18,670 nucleotides of DNA, from NCBI GenBank assembly GCA_038093515.1, contig JBBPSI010000364.1:1-18670 (forward strand). Reading direction: 5' to 3'. The notes below the pieces were generated by a model. It saw nothing but the letters and a program-made list of their open reading frames with translations. It did no database searches and was not told where the DNA came from. Position 1 is the stretch's first letter. Each line of letters opens with the position of its first letter. The position numbers were made by a program, and so were the translations under genes. Shown one piece after another: positions 1 to 8,809 of this stretch. The DNA is from Butyriboletus loyo (Eukaryota; Basidiomycota; Agaricomycetes; Boletales; Boletaceae).

Positions 1-231
1 ATGAGTGTTTGTACTTATGTTCTGTATAGTACCTTTATAAGGTATAGTATGAAATACATGATGATATGATAGAGATAAGAGATAAGACTAAGCATATCGT
101 CCAATAGCATAATAAGAGCTATTTGTAATGTGATAAGCGTGACTAGGTCTAGACAATGATGTCATATAGACCAGTCTAGAAATGTAGTGGCTGTAAGTGA
201 AATACAGAAATAGAACACTACCGTTTCAACA
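1..231 (+). repeat. Left arm of inverted repeat
   Basis: Near-perfect reverse complement of 477-706. It may extend left of the window. Confidence 0.85.
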
Positions 232-429
232 ACATGGGCTCCCCCATCTCTCTTGTTGTCTATCACTCACAGCTACCATAGTGATTTGTGTCCTAGGTAG
301 CTACTAATACTAGTCAGTTACATCCATTGACTGGGTGATTTGTGTCCTAGCCTACAACATTGTGCATTGCAGACTCCTTCTAGCTTGGGTACACAGCTCA
401 CTCGCCCAGGGGCAGAGAGTGCTTTGGGC

Positions 430-477
430 CAGAAAGCCCTGCAGGTTTTCACCCAAAGTCCCTATAGTCATGCTTCT
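430..477 (+). repeat. 48 bp direct repeat, copy 1
   Basis: CAGAAAGCCCTGCAGG... is repeated at 1436-1483 with one mismatch. Copy 1 lies in the loop of the fold-back element, ending where the right arm begins. Confidence 0.85.
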
Positions 478-706
478 GTTGAAATGGTAGTGTTCTATTT
501 CTGTATTTCACTTACAGCCACTACGTTTCTAGACTGGTCTATATGACATCATTGTCTAGACCTAGTCATGCTTATCACATTACAAATAGCTCTTATTATG
601 CTATTGGACGATATGCTTAGTCTTATCTCTTATCTCTATCATATCGTCATGTATTTCATACTATACCTTATAAAGGTACTATACAGAACATAAGTACAAA
701 CACTCA
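477..706 (-). repeat. Right arm of inverted repeat
   Basis: Near-perfect reverse complement of 1-231, ending in CACTCAT at 706. The sequence beyond (from 707) has no counterpart visible in the window. Confidence 0.85.
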
Positions 707-1146
707 TGTACTGTATATAAGACAGCCCTTATGGCTTGTTGCTTTTCTTTAGATCTTTCAGTTCTATCCTCACTACTGCGATATCTCTAAGTTGAGCTTT
801 GCTCCTTATACTCTGTTTGTGTTATAATCATAACATCTTATTCGTACACTTCGTACATTTTCCATTCAGACTTGGTCGTTTTCACTTTCAAAGGTCACGT
901 GACATAGCGCACGTGATCGTGGGAACTTACATGTGATCTCTTGCTGACTAAGCATATGATGTCATGGCCTAGACCAGGCCTAGACTCTATGATGTCACGA
1001 CACATGTATTTAATCTCCATTTACTTCTCTTCTTTTTGATCCCCGCGCCTCGTGTGGTTAATCACCGTTGCGCTTCTCTTCTTTAGTCTATCCATGTATA
1101 GTAAATCCTCACACGCACAGCATGGTCTGTGCGCGTCCCTGTACAA

Positions 1147-1154
1147 TATAAAAA
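1147..1154 (+). promoter_or_regulatory. TATA box in LTR-like block
   Basis: TATAAAAA followed by a G-rich stretch; no gene starts nearby on this strand, which fits a transposon promoter rather than a host gene. Confidence 0.4.
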
Positions 1155-1435
1155 GGGCTCGTGGTTAGACTAGGATTCCCTAGCTTTAACCACTTGTCTT
1201 ATTCGCTGGCAACAGTTGAGAGATTAAGATTTGAGCTATCCTCATTACTCCTCATCAGTACTTGTGTAGCGCTGCAACAGTCGCGGAACCCTGTGTGACT
1301 TGATAACTCCGTTGTCTCGTAACAGTTTGCGATACTCTCACTCTCGTATTATCAGTGAGTCTTTCCACTGATAGGTTTACCCTTGCATCCTTTGTTGCCC
1401 TTGGTGTGCCTGCTCGGACTTTACCAGTTCCAAAA

Positions 1436-1483
1436 CAGAAAGCCCTGCAGGTTTTCACCCAAAGTCCCTATAGTCTTGCTTCT
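1436..1483 (+). repeat. 48 bp direct repeat, copy 2
   Basis: Same 48 bp as 430-477 with one mismatch, lying near the 3' part of the LTR-like block. Confidence 0.85.
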
Positions 1484-1560
1484 ACTTTAGTCACTCTGTT
1501 CATAGTCAAATCAAAGATATTGCTTCTCCTACACTCCCACCAAAGCACTTGACATTCATG

Positions 1561-1843
1561 GATCATAGTTTTGGATAATTAATAACATGGACGAAAAAGG
1601 TCGACATGTGCCACTGCCTCATGTTCCTTCGGCTTCCAGTCGCCCTCGGTTACGATTAGCGCCACCTTCGTTGGGAATAAAACAATGATCAAATGTCACA
1701 CTGTAACTGAACACAATCCATGACTCTGATGTGCAATTCTTTCCCTAGAGATGTTCAACCAATGACTTGTGTCATTGGACAATTGTCAACAGATATCGAT
1801 ATCTGAAGGACGATATCAAGATACTGACACAATATCGGCATAG
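1561..1843. other. Intergenic stretch with a palindrome cluster
   Basis: No gene seen. At 1759-1805 three perfect dyads lie side by side: an 8 bp stem with TTGT loop (1759-1778), GACAATTGTC (1778-1787) and the 16 bp palindrome CAGATATCGATATCTG (1790-1805). They sit just outside the left end of the acyltransferase inverted duplication. Confidence 0.6.
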
Positions 1844-1952
1844 GCCGTTGCTTCGTTTGCTATTCAAGGTATAGCTCATTCATTTCTTACGAATTTGTCA
1901 TGATGCACGAGCTCGAGATGCCTAACGATAGTGGAACTTGACGTCTACAGCC

Positions 1953-1973
1953 TCGGACGAACTGCGGTTATAA
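1953..1973 (+). promoter_or_regulatory. Conserved promoter box upstream of gene A
   Basis: A 21 bp block beginning TCGGACGAACTGCGG and ending in TTATAA is identical in both copies of the duplication although flanking sequence has diverged. The TTATAA end may act as the TATA element. It lies about 120 bp before the start codon of gene A. Confidence 0.5.
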
Positions 1974-2041
1974 AGGTGTCATTTTCCCATGAACTTGTAT
2001 TTGACACACAGATCCATCCTTGAAACCCTGACCCCCACATG

Positions 2042-2083
2042 ATGGCTTTACAGGCAAGGTCAGTCCTCCCGTCTTTCGCATGA
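2042..2083 (+). promoter_or_regulatory. Short upstream ORF in leader of gene A
   Basis: A 13-codon ORF starts at 2042 and stops at TGA (2081-2083), in the same frame as the main ORF and 12 nt before its ATG at 2096. Gene B has an equivalent ORF (5118-5071) with the same R-S-V-x-P-S-x-A-stop ending. It may be a regulatory uORF, or its AAGGTCAGT may be an exon 1 donor, in which case the start would differ. Confidence 0.4.
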
Positions 2084-2095
2084 AGCAAACTCCTG

Positions 2096-3364
2096 ATGAT
2101 CGCTCAAAGTGTTGTCTACGGTATGTTTGCAGTGTCACAAAAGATTGGCCTCACAAGGGCTACCTTTCTTGCGTATATCCTTCCGCCTTTCGTGTGTCAG
2201 TACTTGATGGGAGTACTGGTTCAACTCAACGGGACCCACTCCTACCGTTTGGCATTGTTACCCGTCACGGCCTGGTTAGCCTGGCGCGCAATGTTGGTGG
2301 ATGTGTCAGGAGGCGACCCGACAAAAGTTCAGACGAACTCTATGCTCATCGTGAGTGCCACTTGCTCCGTGTTGCACGCTCATTGATGGGATCCATCCCA
2401 GACTCAAATGTGTTCCCTCTTGACGCGTTCCGCTGTGTGGGCGTTTGCACGGATACGATTTCACCGCCACAGTCCCACAGACAATGGAAATAAAACGGAT
2501 TCGGAAAGGATTTACACGGCATGCTGGAACACCTGGGACTTGCTGATCAACCCGCGAGGTATCGGATGGAATTGGCCGCGAGGACTCATCGTCCCTAAAC
2601 CTGCCTTTGAAACCAACTCGCGCGTCATTTTCGTGCTGTGGTCGGCAACGGGAGTTGCATTTCATGCCGTGGCGTTCGACGCATGTGTGCAGAGCATTCG
2701 CATCCTGTCCCCCGAGACATTCGGCTCACTCAATGGTGGTTCTCTGTTCGACCAATCCCTTCCGCCTATCCTAGAACTCGTGCGATCCGTGACCGTATCA
2801 GTTCTGGCAGCATCGTCGTCGTACTTTGGCATACAGTACAGCTACAAACTTTTGGCGGTCGTGTGCGTCATCTTGTTTCATCAACATCCCGCTCAATGGC
2901 CACCTCTTTTCGACTCTCCGTGGTTATCGACTTCTCTGAGCGAACTCTGGGGACGCCGTTGGCATCAATTGATGCGTGACATGCTCCTAGCCCTGGGTGG
3001 CCAGCCATTCAATTACATATTTGGCCGGCTTGGAGGCCTGCTCGGAGCCTTCCTTGTCTCTGGGATCTTTCACAACATCGAATTGCGATCGTCTGGAAAA
3101 GGAGGAAACACGGTCGTCACTGTCGGTTTTTGGGTGATGAACGGCGTTGGTGTGATCCTGGAACGTGTTTGGAAGAAAACCACGGCGAGATCGGTAGGGG
3201 GTATTTGGGGCAGGATGTGGATGGTCGGATGGTTGGTGCTCTTGGGTGTCCCCATGGCGAACGAGTATGCGAAAGCGGGGAGATTTGCTGCGTTGGCTCT
3301 GCCTGGTCGGCTCGAACCTTCGCTTGCGCTCGTTCGTGCGTTTGTTCGCGGTTGGGTGGCGTGA
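2096..3364 (+). CDS. Wax-synthase-like MBOAT acyltransferase, copy A
   Basis: Two exons (2096-2350, 2402-3364) separated by a 51 nt GT-AG intron give a 405-residue polytopic membrane protein. Residues around 253-273 carry PLFDSPW followed by SLSELWGRRWHQLMRD, the wax-synthase-domain signature of membrane-bound O-acyltransferases. A second conserved histidine lies in LVSGIFHNIE (about His309), the usual catalytic-His region of MBOAT enzymes. Such proteins move an acyl group from acyl-CoA to a hydroxyl acceptor in the ER membrane; fungal members include secondary-metabolite acetyltransferases, so the substrate cannot be named. The ATG at 2096 is chosen because an in-frame TGA lies 12 nt upstream and the other copy has the same arrangement. 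A possible AATAAA polyadenylation signal sits at 3450. It faces gene B tail to tail, 434 bp apart. Confidence 0.85.
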
Positions 3365-3798
3365 TTTGCAAAGCAGATGCCACAGAAATTTCAGCTTCGT
3401 CATGGCCAAATGAATGACTCTGGCACTCGGAAATTCAAGAACAAAAATGAATAAATGGATGATTAATTGTGTGCGTCGTGTATCTTCCGCCATCCGTACT
3501 GATCGGCAACTCTCCAAACACCCCAAGGTCGTCTTGTCTCTTAGATCGACTTGATAAATCCAGCTCACGGAAATTGATTCTTGGCCTTTTGTTCTTCTTT
3601 TTCATATTTATGTCCCGCCGTGTGGGGTATGCAACCCTATGTAGGACAAATAAAAGACTACTCTTGATTAATAACTCGTCGCTCGATTCACGAATTCTGT
3701 CTGATCGATCGCAATCAATCAATCATGTATCTTTAATGGCGTATTACATGTGTCAGCCCGCAATCTGAGCATAGTGGTAATACATTGAAATCACCCAT
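3365..3798. other. Spacer between convergent acyltransferase genes
   Basis: A 434 bp spacer between the two stop codons. It shows no mirror symmetry, so it is the unique centre of the palindrome. It is AT-richer than the genes, contains AATAAA at 3450-3455, and has no supported gene; open frames across it lack family features. Confidence 0.6.
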
Positions 3799-5058
3799 CT
3801 AACCGCGAACGAACGCATGAGCGAGCGCAAGCGATGGCTCGAGCCGACCAGGCAACGTCGACACGGCGAATCTCCCCGCTTTCGCATATTCGTTCACAGT
3901 GGGGACACCCCAGAGCACCAACCATCCGACCATCCATATTCTGCCCCAAATACCCCCTACCAGCCTCCCCGTGGTTTTCTTCCAAACACGTTCCAGTATG
4001 ACACCAACGCCGTTCATCACCCAAAAACTGATGATGACGACCGTGTTTCCTCCTCCCCCAGACGATCGCAGCTCGATGCCGTGAAAGATCCCGGAGACGA
4101 GGAAGGCTCCGAGCAGGCCTCCAAGCCGGCCAAATATGTAATTGAATGGTCGACCACCCAAGGCTAGGAGCATGTCGCGCATCATTTGATGCCAGCGACA
4201 TCCCCAGAGTTCGCTCAGAGAAGTCGATAACCACGGAGAGTTGAAAAGAGGTGGCCATTGAGCGGGATGTTGATGGAACACGATGACACACACGATCGCT
4301 AAAAAAGTGTAGCTGTACTGTAAAGCAAAGTACGTCGACGATGCTGCCAGGACGGATATGATCACGGATCGCACGAGTTCTAGGATAGGCGGAAGGGATT
4401 GGTCGAACACAGAGCCACCTTTGAGTGAGCCGAATGTCTCGGGGGACAAGATGCGAATGCTCTGCACACATGCGTCGAACGCCAAGGCGTGAAATGCGAT
4501 TCCCGCTGCCGACCACAGTACGAAAATGACGCGCGAATTGGTTTCAAAGACGGGTTTAGGGACGATGAGTCCTCGCGGCCAATTCCATCCGATACCTCGC
4601 GGGTTGATCAGCAAGTCCCAGGTGTTCCAGCATGCCGTGTAAATCCTTTCCGAATCCGTTTTATTTTCATTGTCTGTGGGACTGTGGCGGTGAAATCGTA
4701 TCCGTGCAAACGCCCACACAGCGGAACGCGTCAAGAGGGAACACATTTGAGTCTGGAATGGATCCCATCAATGAGCGTGCAACACGGAGTGAGTGGCACT
4801 CACGATGAGCATGATGTTCGTCTGGGCCTTCGCCGGGTTGGCCCCCGACGCATCCACCAACATTGCACGCCAGGCTAACCAGGCCGTGACGGGTAGCAAT
4901 GCCAAACGGTAGGAGTGGGTCCCGTTGAGTTGAACCAGTACTCCCATCAAGTACTGACACACGAAAGGCGGAAGGATATACGCAAGAAAGGTAGCCCTTG
5001 TGAGGCCAATCTTTTGTGACGCTGCAAACATGCCGTAGACAACACTTTGAGCGATCAT
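3799..5058 (-). CDS. Wax-synthase-like MBOAT acyltransferase, copy B
   Basis: This is the inverted twin of gene A. Exons 5058-4804 and 4752-3799 flank a 51 nt intron at the identical position and give 402 residues. The fold, membrane segments and LVSGIFHGIE histidine motif are preserved. Two differences stand out: the signature reads SELWGCRWHQMMRD, so the first Arg of the WGRRWH motif is Cys, and the stop codon comes three codons earlier than in A because TGG became TAG. Either change could weaken or redirect the enzyme, but the frame is fully open, so I call it a gene rather than a pseudogene. The function is as for A: O-acyl transfer in an internal membrane, substrate unknown. Confidence 0.83.
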
Positions 5059-5070
5059 CAGGAGTTTGCT

Positions 5071-5118
5071 TCATGCAGAAGAAGGGGAGACTGACCTTGT
5101 TTGTGAATCCATCATCAT
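5071..5118 (-). promoter_or_regulatory. Short upstream ORF in leader of gene B
   Basis: A 15-codon ORF opens with three consecutive ATGs and stops at the same TGA as in gene A, 12 nt before the main start codon at 5058. The last residues match those of the gene A uORF. Confidence 0.4.
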
Positions 5119-5206
5119 TGCAGGGGGTCAGGGTATCGAGGATGGATCCTGTGCGTTAAATCGATCAGTTTAAAGTCCATCGGGCTGACGACACCTTCAT
5201 TTTGAC

Positions 5207-5227
5207 TTATAACCGCAGTTCGTCCGA
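5207..5227 (-). promoter_or_regulatory. Conserved promoter box upstream of gene B
   Basis: Exact reverse complement of the block at 1953-1973, about 150 bp upstream of the gene B start codon. Conservation amid diverged flanks suggests a TATA/core promoter function. Confidence 0.5.
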
Positions 5228-5481
5228 GTCTGTAAAGGTACTATCGTCAGCATCTCGTGACAAATTCATATGAGCTTGAATGAGCTATACTTTTAACGGT
5301 AACCAGCGCCCATTTCGATACCTATTGGCGAAGCGACGGCATGCCGATTGTACATAGCGGTATTGATTGTGGTGGAGTAGCCTCGAAAGAGTTACATACC
5401 AGTCACGGGATCTCCGACCACGCCCTTACCCGAAAAACGTGGCCACTTAGTACATACTTGGTAGTAGTGCTCATAACGGTC

Positions 5482-5781
5482 TTAATAGTAGTTTATACGG
5501 TTGTCAGTACTATAACAACGAATTCTGCATTCATGAGCCACCGCCGTGGCGTTGGCATATTGGACAGCCCGCGGCCCGGTAACACAGAAGTAGTACTTGT
5601 ACATGTCGTACTTATGGCGGGCCCGGGAATGCACGCGGTATCCGGGCTCGTTGGCTTGAAATTGTGCAGAAAAATAAATCCGCGCGGTTAGCACGAGCCG
5701 GGTTCCATTGGTAGCGTTGGTCTGATACATCATACGATGAATACGTGCCAGTGCGGTGCTCAATTTCTTGGTTAGTGTCAT
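5482..5781 (-). CDS. Unrecognised ORF of 99 codons
   Basis: An open frame lying just outside the acyltransferase duplication, between it and the kinase. Its translation has a rather ordinary protein composition (Tyr-, Arg- and Ala-rich, with RHKYDMYKYYF near residue 60), but I recognise no family and see no supporting introns. An overlapping plus-strand frame (5341-5691) is equally long and contains a hydrophobic run. It may be a fragment of a decayed gene or chance. The remainder of 5342-5898 shows nothing else. Confidence 0.25.
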   Translation of the reverse strand: MTLTKKLSTALARIHRMMYQTNATNGTRLVLTARIYFSAQFQANEPGYRVHSRARHKYDMYKYYFCVTGPRAVQYANATAVAHECRIRCYSTDNRINYY

Positions 5782-5898
5782 TATGCATGGGCAGCCAAGT
5801 CAGCACGTGATCTTCATGTGGTGCGTTCGTGCTGGAGGGTGTACACAGTATACATACCACGTTTAGACCCGCGACTTTATAGATAGCGGGCAATATTA

Positions 5899-8598
5899 AT
5901 GTCTTTCACAATGGGCAGCAAAGATGCAGCTACTCAGTCGCCCCTTCGCTTGCATGTAAACGCGCCACATACAGCCTTTGCAACTCCTCATAGCAGAGTT
6001 TCATCTTCCTATGACTACGTGGTCAATAGCGGTGTCAAGTGTCACATTCCTCTCCGACATCAGCTCACTATCTTGTTGACTGACCACCACAGGCCCGATG
6101 ATGCTAGGTCATTCATCAACGTGGACATCGAGATGACCGAGAATTGCGAGCTTGACAACTTTCTGAGGCACATGCTGCTGACCGTTTGGGAACAAGACAA
6201 CCCAGGCAAGCACCAGGACAACGAGTCCGACCTCTCTGATAGACTTCTGATGGAAGTTCTCACAAAGATGGTCAGTATCGGCAATACCACGTCACAGGAG
6301 GGTAAAGGCACTGCGGCCAGAATGGATAAAATTTTCGATGCTTTAATCAATTAGTGCGTATCCAAGTCTTTGCGATGGAACTTAATTCATCCCCTCGAAG
6401 CTGTAAAGCAACGGGGGAGACTGATCGCTACGCACCCTTTGTTGAAGCATTCAATGGTGTATTACACGAGACCAAGGAAGTCACTATCTCGGGCATCAAA
6501 CGATGCAGCTCCCTCGACCCTCTTCTCCACAGGAACGACCCTGCGCACATCACTCAGACGCACACCACAGCCATGTCGACGCGGAAACCTGACATTGTCA
6601 TGGTTCCTTTGACCGCTGCGCAACAAGATGCAAGCACCGAATCTTCCATGTCCTGGAACGACATAGCTGAACAGAAGGCAACGAACTGTCCATCGAAACC
6701 CGGGTTTCGCTGGTCGGATGTTCTTTCGGTCTTTGAGTTCAGGCGGACTGAGAAAGGCTTTGTGGAGGAGGAACTGACGAATATCCAGTTCTGTCAAGAC
6801 GTTAAGCCACGCCCACAGGAGGTCAAACTCGAGCACCTGACAAAAGAACAGATCACTGAATGGTCTGGCGATGCCACAGAGGGTCTCAGGGCGGATCGTA
6901 TCAGTAAGTCGTTTCAATCGCAGCAAGGGCTGGATGAATCCGTGACTGCGCTGCTGTCACAGGCACGAGCGATGATCAACAACCAGAGTCTGGCAACTCC
7001 AACAAGCATGCATCGCAGGAGCCTATCGGCTCTGGTGAAAACAAGCGAAGGAAAATTAACACTGAGGATGGTGTGGCGAGGTCGATTGTTTTCCAAGGCG
7101 AAAACGGCGATAAACTGCTGATGATGAAGGAAGTTCTGATTCAAACGGCTGACTACGGTGTTAAGATGTTCGCGGCCCATTTGGGTGCCGCATTCATGAT
7201 CAATCATGTCATTATAGGTGAGTACTGCACACGAAATTATATTGTTGCCTTTTCATTCATCCTTCAGACGATGTTCTGTCGATTTGGTATTATGATCGTC
7301 AGCACCCTGTCCAATGCGCCGGTTTCAGCTTCATCAAGGACCTATCTCATTTCATGGTCCTGTTATTTGTGTATCAGAGGCTCTCGGAAAAGAATTGGGG
7401 TTGGTCCCCTGCTTTGGAGAAAGGCGCTGAGTTCATGGATAGCGAGGGACGAAAGATCAAGCTCAGGTTGAAATCAGATACGCCAGACCGAATTTGCCAC
7501 TATGGCCTTAACGGGCGAGGGACCAACCATGTACCAGTCGAGACCCTCGAGATCAATGGCGTTCAGGTTCCCCACGAGCTGGTAGCCAAAATTTACTGGC
7601 CCGAGAACTACCGCCAGAAGGAGCACGAGATCCTGAAAGTCGCTGAGGAACTTGGGAAACGGGAGGGATACCCAAACATAGCAGGACACTTGCCAGAGGT
7701 TCTGTGCTCCTGCGAGCTTGGTGGCAACACGACGGTGATCAGGAAGCGGCTCAAGATTGACGATACTGAGTCCAAGGGCCGTACCCTCTATCTCATTGTC
7801 TTTGGCAGATTCTACTCCTTGCGAGAGGGAACAGCAAGGCGCAGGTAGATCTGTGGTTGATGTGTGGTGGCATTGCGTGCTCTGTGAGTACTTTGCAGAT
7901 TTCTGAGGACACAGTCTAACTACTTTTTGGGTCACTATGACCTGTGGAGAGGTGGGGTACATCATCGGGATGTCAGCGAAGCCAACCTCATGTTTCGCAA
8001 AATGGCACCGGGGGAGCTACTGTGGTGTGCTGAACGATTTTGATCTGGTGGTGGTCCCTGCACATGACCGGACCATGGGCACGGAGCACACCGGCACCTT
8101 GCCGTTCATGGCGCTTGACCTCTTGCAGTCCATCGTCGACAATACTCCTTTCACCCACCACTACCAATTCGACGCGGAATCGTTCGTCTGGGTGCTTGCG
8201 TACGTCTCGCTCCGCTACGATCGCGCAGGGAATGTAAGCCACGGTGCTGGCAGCAAGCGGCGCCCAAAGCGGTCAAGTTAGCCAAATCAGATTTTTTGAC
8301 GAGCTTGAGTGACAGCTTGACCATCAATCTCCCGGAGAACAAGCCTGCTTGGACAATGGCATTCCGGTGTCTTGCCAAACTCTCCAATTTGCGCCACGAG
8401 CGAGAGACGAGGCACCTTGAACGGTCACCTGAACCAGCTAGTTCCCGATGTTCTTTCCGTAGACCAGGCTTTTGGAGCCATGCCACAGGCACCTCGTGCA
8501 GTAGCACTCGCGAAGCTGGGCGAGGCACCTCTGTAAATTTTCTGGAGATATCACAACAGTGGCCACGCGAGATGGTTTTGGACCAAGTGAAAGGATGA
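5899..8598 (+). pseudogene. FunK1-type fungal protein kinase, disrupted
   Basis: Exons 5899-6353, 6401-6903, 6963-7217 and 7268-7883 join in frame across 47, 59 and 50 nt introns. They encode the FunK1 N-terminal region, the WSDVLSVFEFRR block and the kinase N-lobe. The C-lobe is recognisable: VVDVWWHCVLC, HYDLWRGGVHHRDVSEANLM (catalytic HRD) and GVLNDFDL (metal-binding DFD). Lesions break it: a frame change around 7825-7845; the next intron (7884-7930) keeps its GTGAGT donor and CTAAC branch but ends TTTTTGG instead of AG; a frame change at about 8023-8027 between the HRD and DFD motifs, best explained by loss of two G; and another near 8245-8255. The normal role would be Ser/Thr phosphorylation; target unknown. 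Neighbouring genes show no such indels, which argues against sequencing error. The distal end is approximate. Confidence 0.8.
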
Positions 8599-8809
8599 CA
8601 ATATGCTCGTGCTCGGGATCCGTTCGTCGATAGTTTTTTCGGGAAGCCTGGTGGAAACAGTTTGGCATGCCCCTTGCGCGTCTCTCGATGCTCATGACAC
8701 GGAAAATCGGAACTTGTTGCATCATGCATTGTCGATCAGCTTACATTTTTCTCGTCGAACATGTCACTATTAGTACATCAAGCACTCGATCGCATCTTTT
8801 CAAAGGACG

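Larger units (their letters stand above)
1..706. mobile_element. Fold-back (long inverted repeat) element
   Basis: The first ~231 bases recur as a reverse complement at 477-706. The arms differ at only about four sites, all transitions. The outer ends read TGAGTGTTTG...CAAACACTCA, so the unit starts with TG and ends with CA. The ~245 bp between the arms (232-476) encodes nothing recognisable; it contains a short direct repeat (GTGATTTGTGTCCTAG at about 281 and 337) and a 48 bp piece shared with the LTR-like block downstream. It could be a fold-back or MITE-type element, or two solo LTRs in inverted orientation. The window starts inside or at the edge of the left arm, so a target-site duplication cannot be checked. 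Confidence 0.7.
707..1560 (+). mobile_element. LTR-like promoter block (possible solo LTR)
   Basis: About 850 bp without a credible open reading frame, starting TGTACTGTATATAAG next to the fold-back element. It has a clear TATA box (TATAAAAA, 1147-1154) followed by a non-coding stretch, an order seen in LTR U3-R-U5 regions. I could not fix its ends, find a primer-binding site, or see any gag/pol coding sequence. The call rests on layout, the adjacent inverted repeat and the 48 bp shared segment. An ordinary AT-rich intergenic region is the alternative. Confidence 0.35.
1844..3364 (+). repeat. Left arm of acyltransferase inverted duplication
   Basis: Promoter, leader, both exons and the intron of gene A are mirrored by 3799-5341 on the other strand. 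Coding and intron sequence are very similar (the 51 nt introns differ at about three positions), while the promoter flanks are patchier, with short conserved blocks between indels. Confidence 0.85.
3799..5341 (-). repeat. Right arm of acyltransferase inverted duplication
   Basis: Reverse-complement counterpart of 1844-3364. The similarity fades around 5341, where a GCCGTCGCTTCG-type block matches GCCGTTGCTTCG near 1844. Confidence 0.85.

Noticed and set aside
2080..2493. 137-codon plus-strand ORF overlapping acyltransferase exon 1
   Set aside because: It is a shifted frame of gene A exon 1 and intron; its mirror exists in gene B for the same reason, and the membrane-protein frame explains the conservation.
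2987..3568. 193-codon minus-strand ORF across the 3' end of gene A
   Set aside because: Antisense shadow of the MBOAT exon; the same antisense frame appears over gene B, as expected from the duplication.
5341..5691. 116-codon plus-strand ORF with a hydrophobic stretch
   Set aside because: It overlaps an equally long minus-strand frame, has no family motif and no splice support; I could not justify it as a gene.
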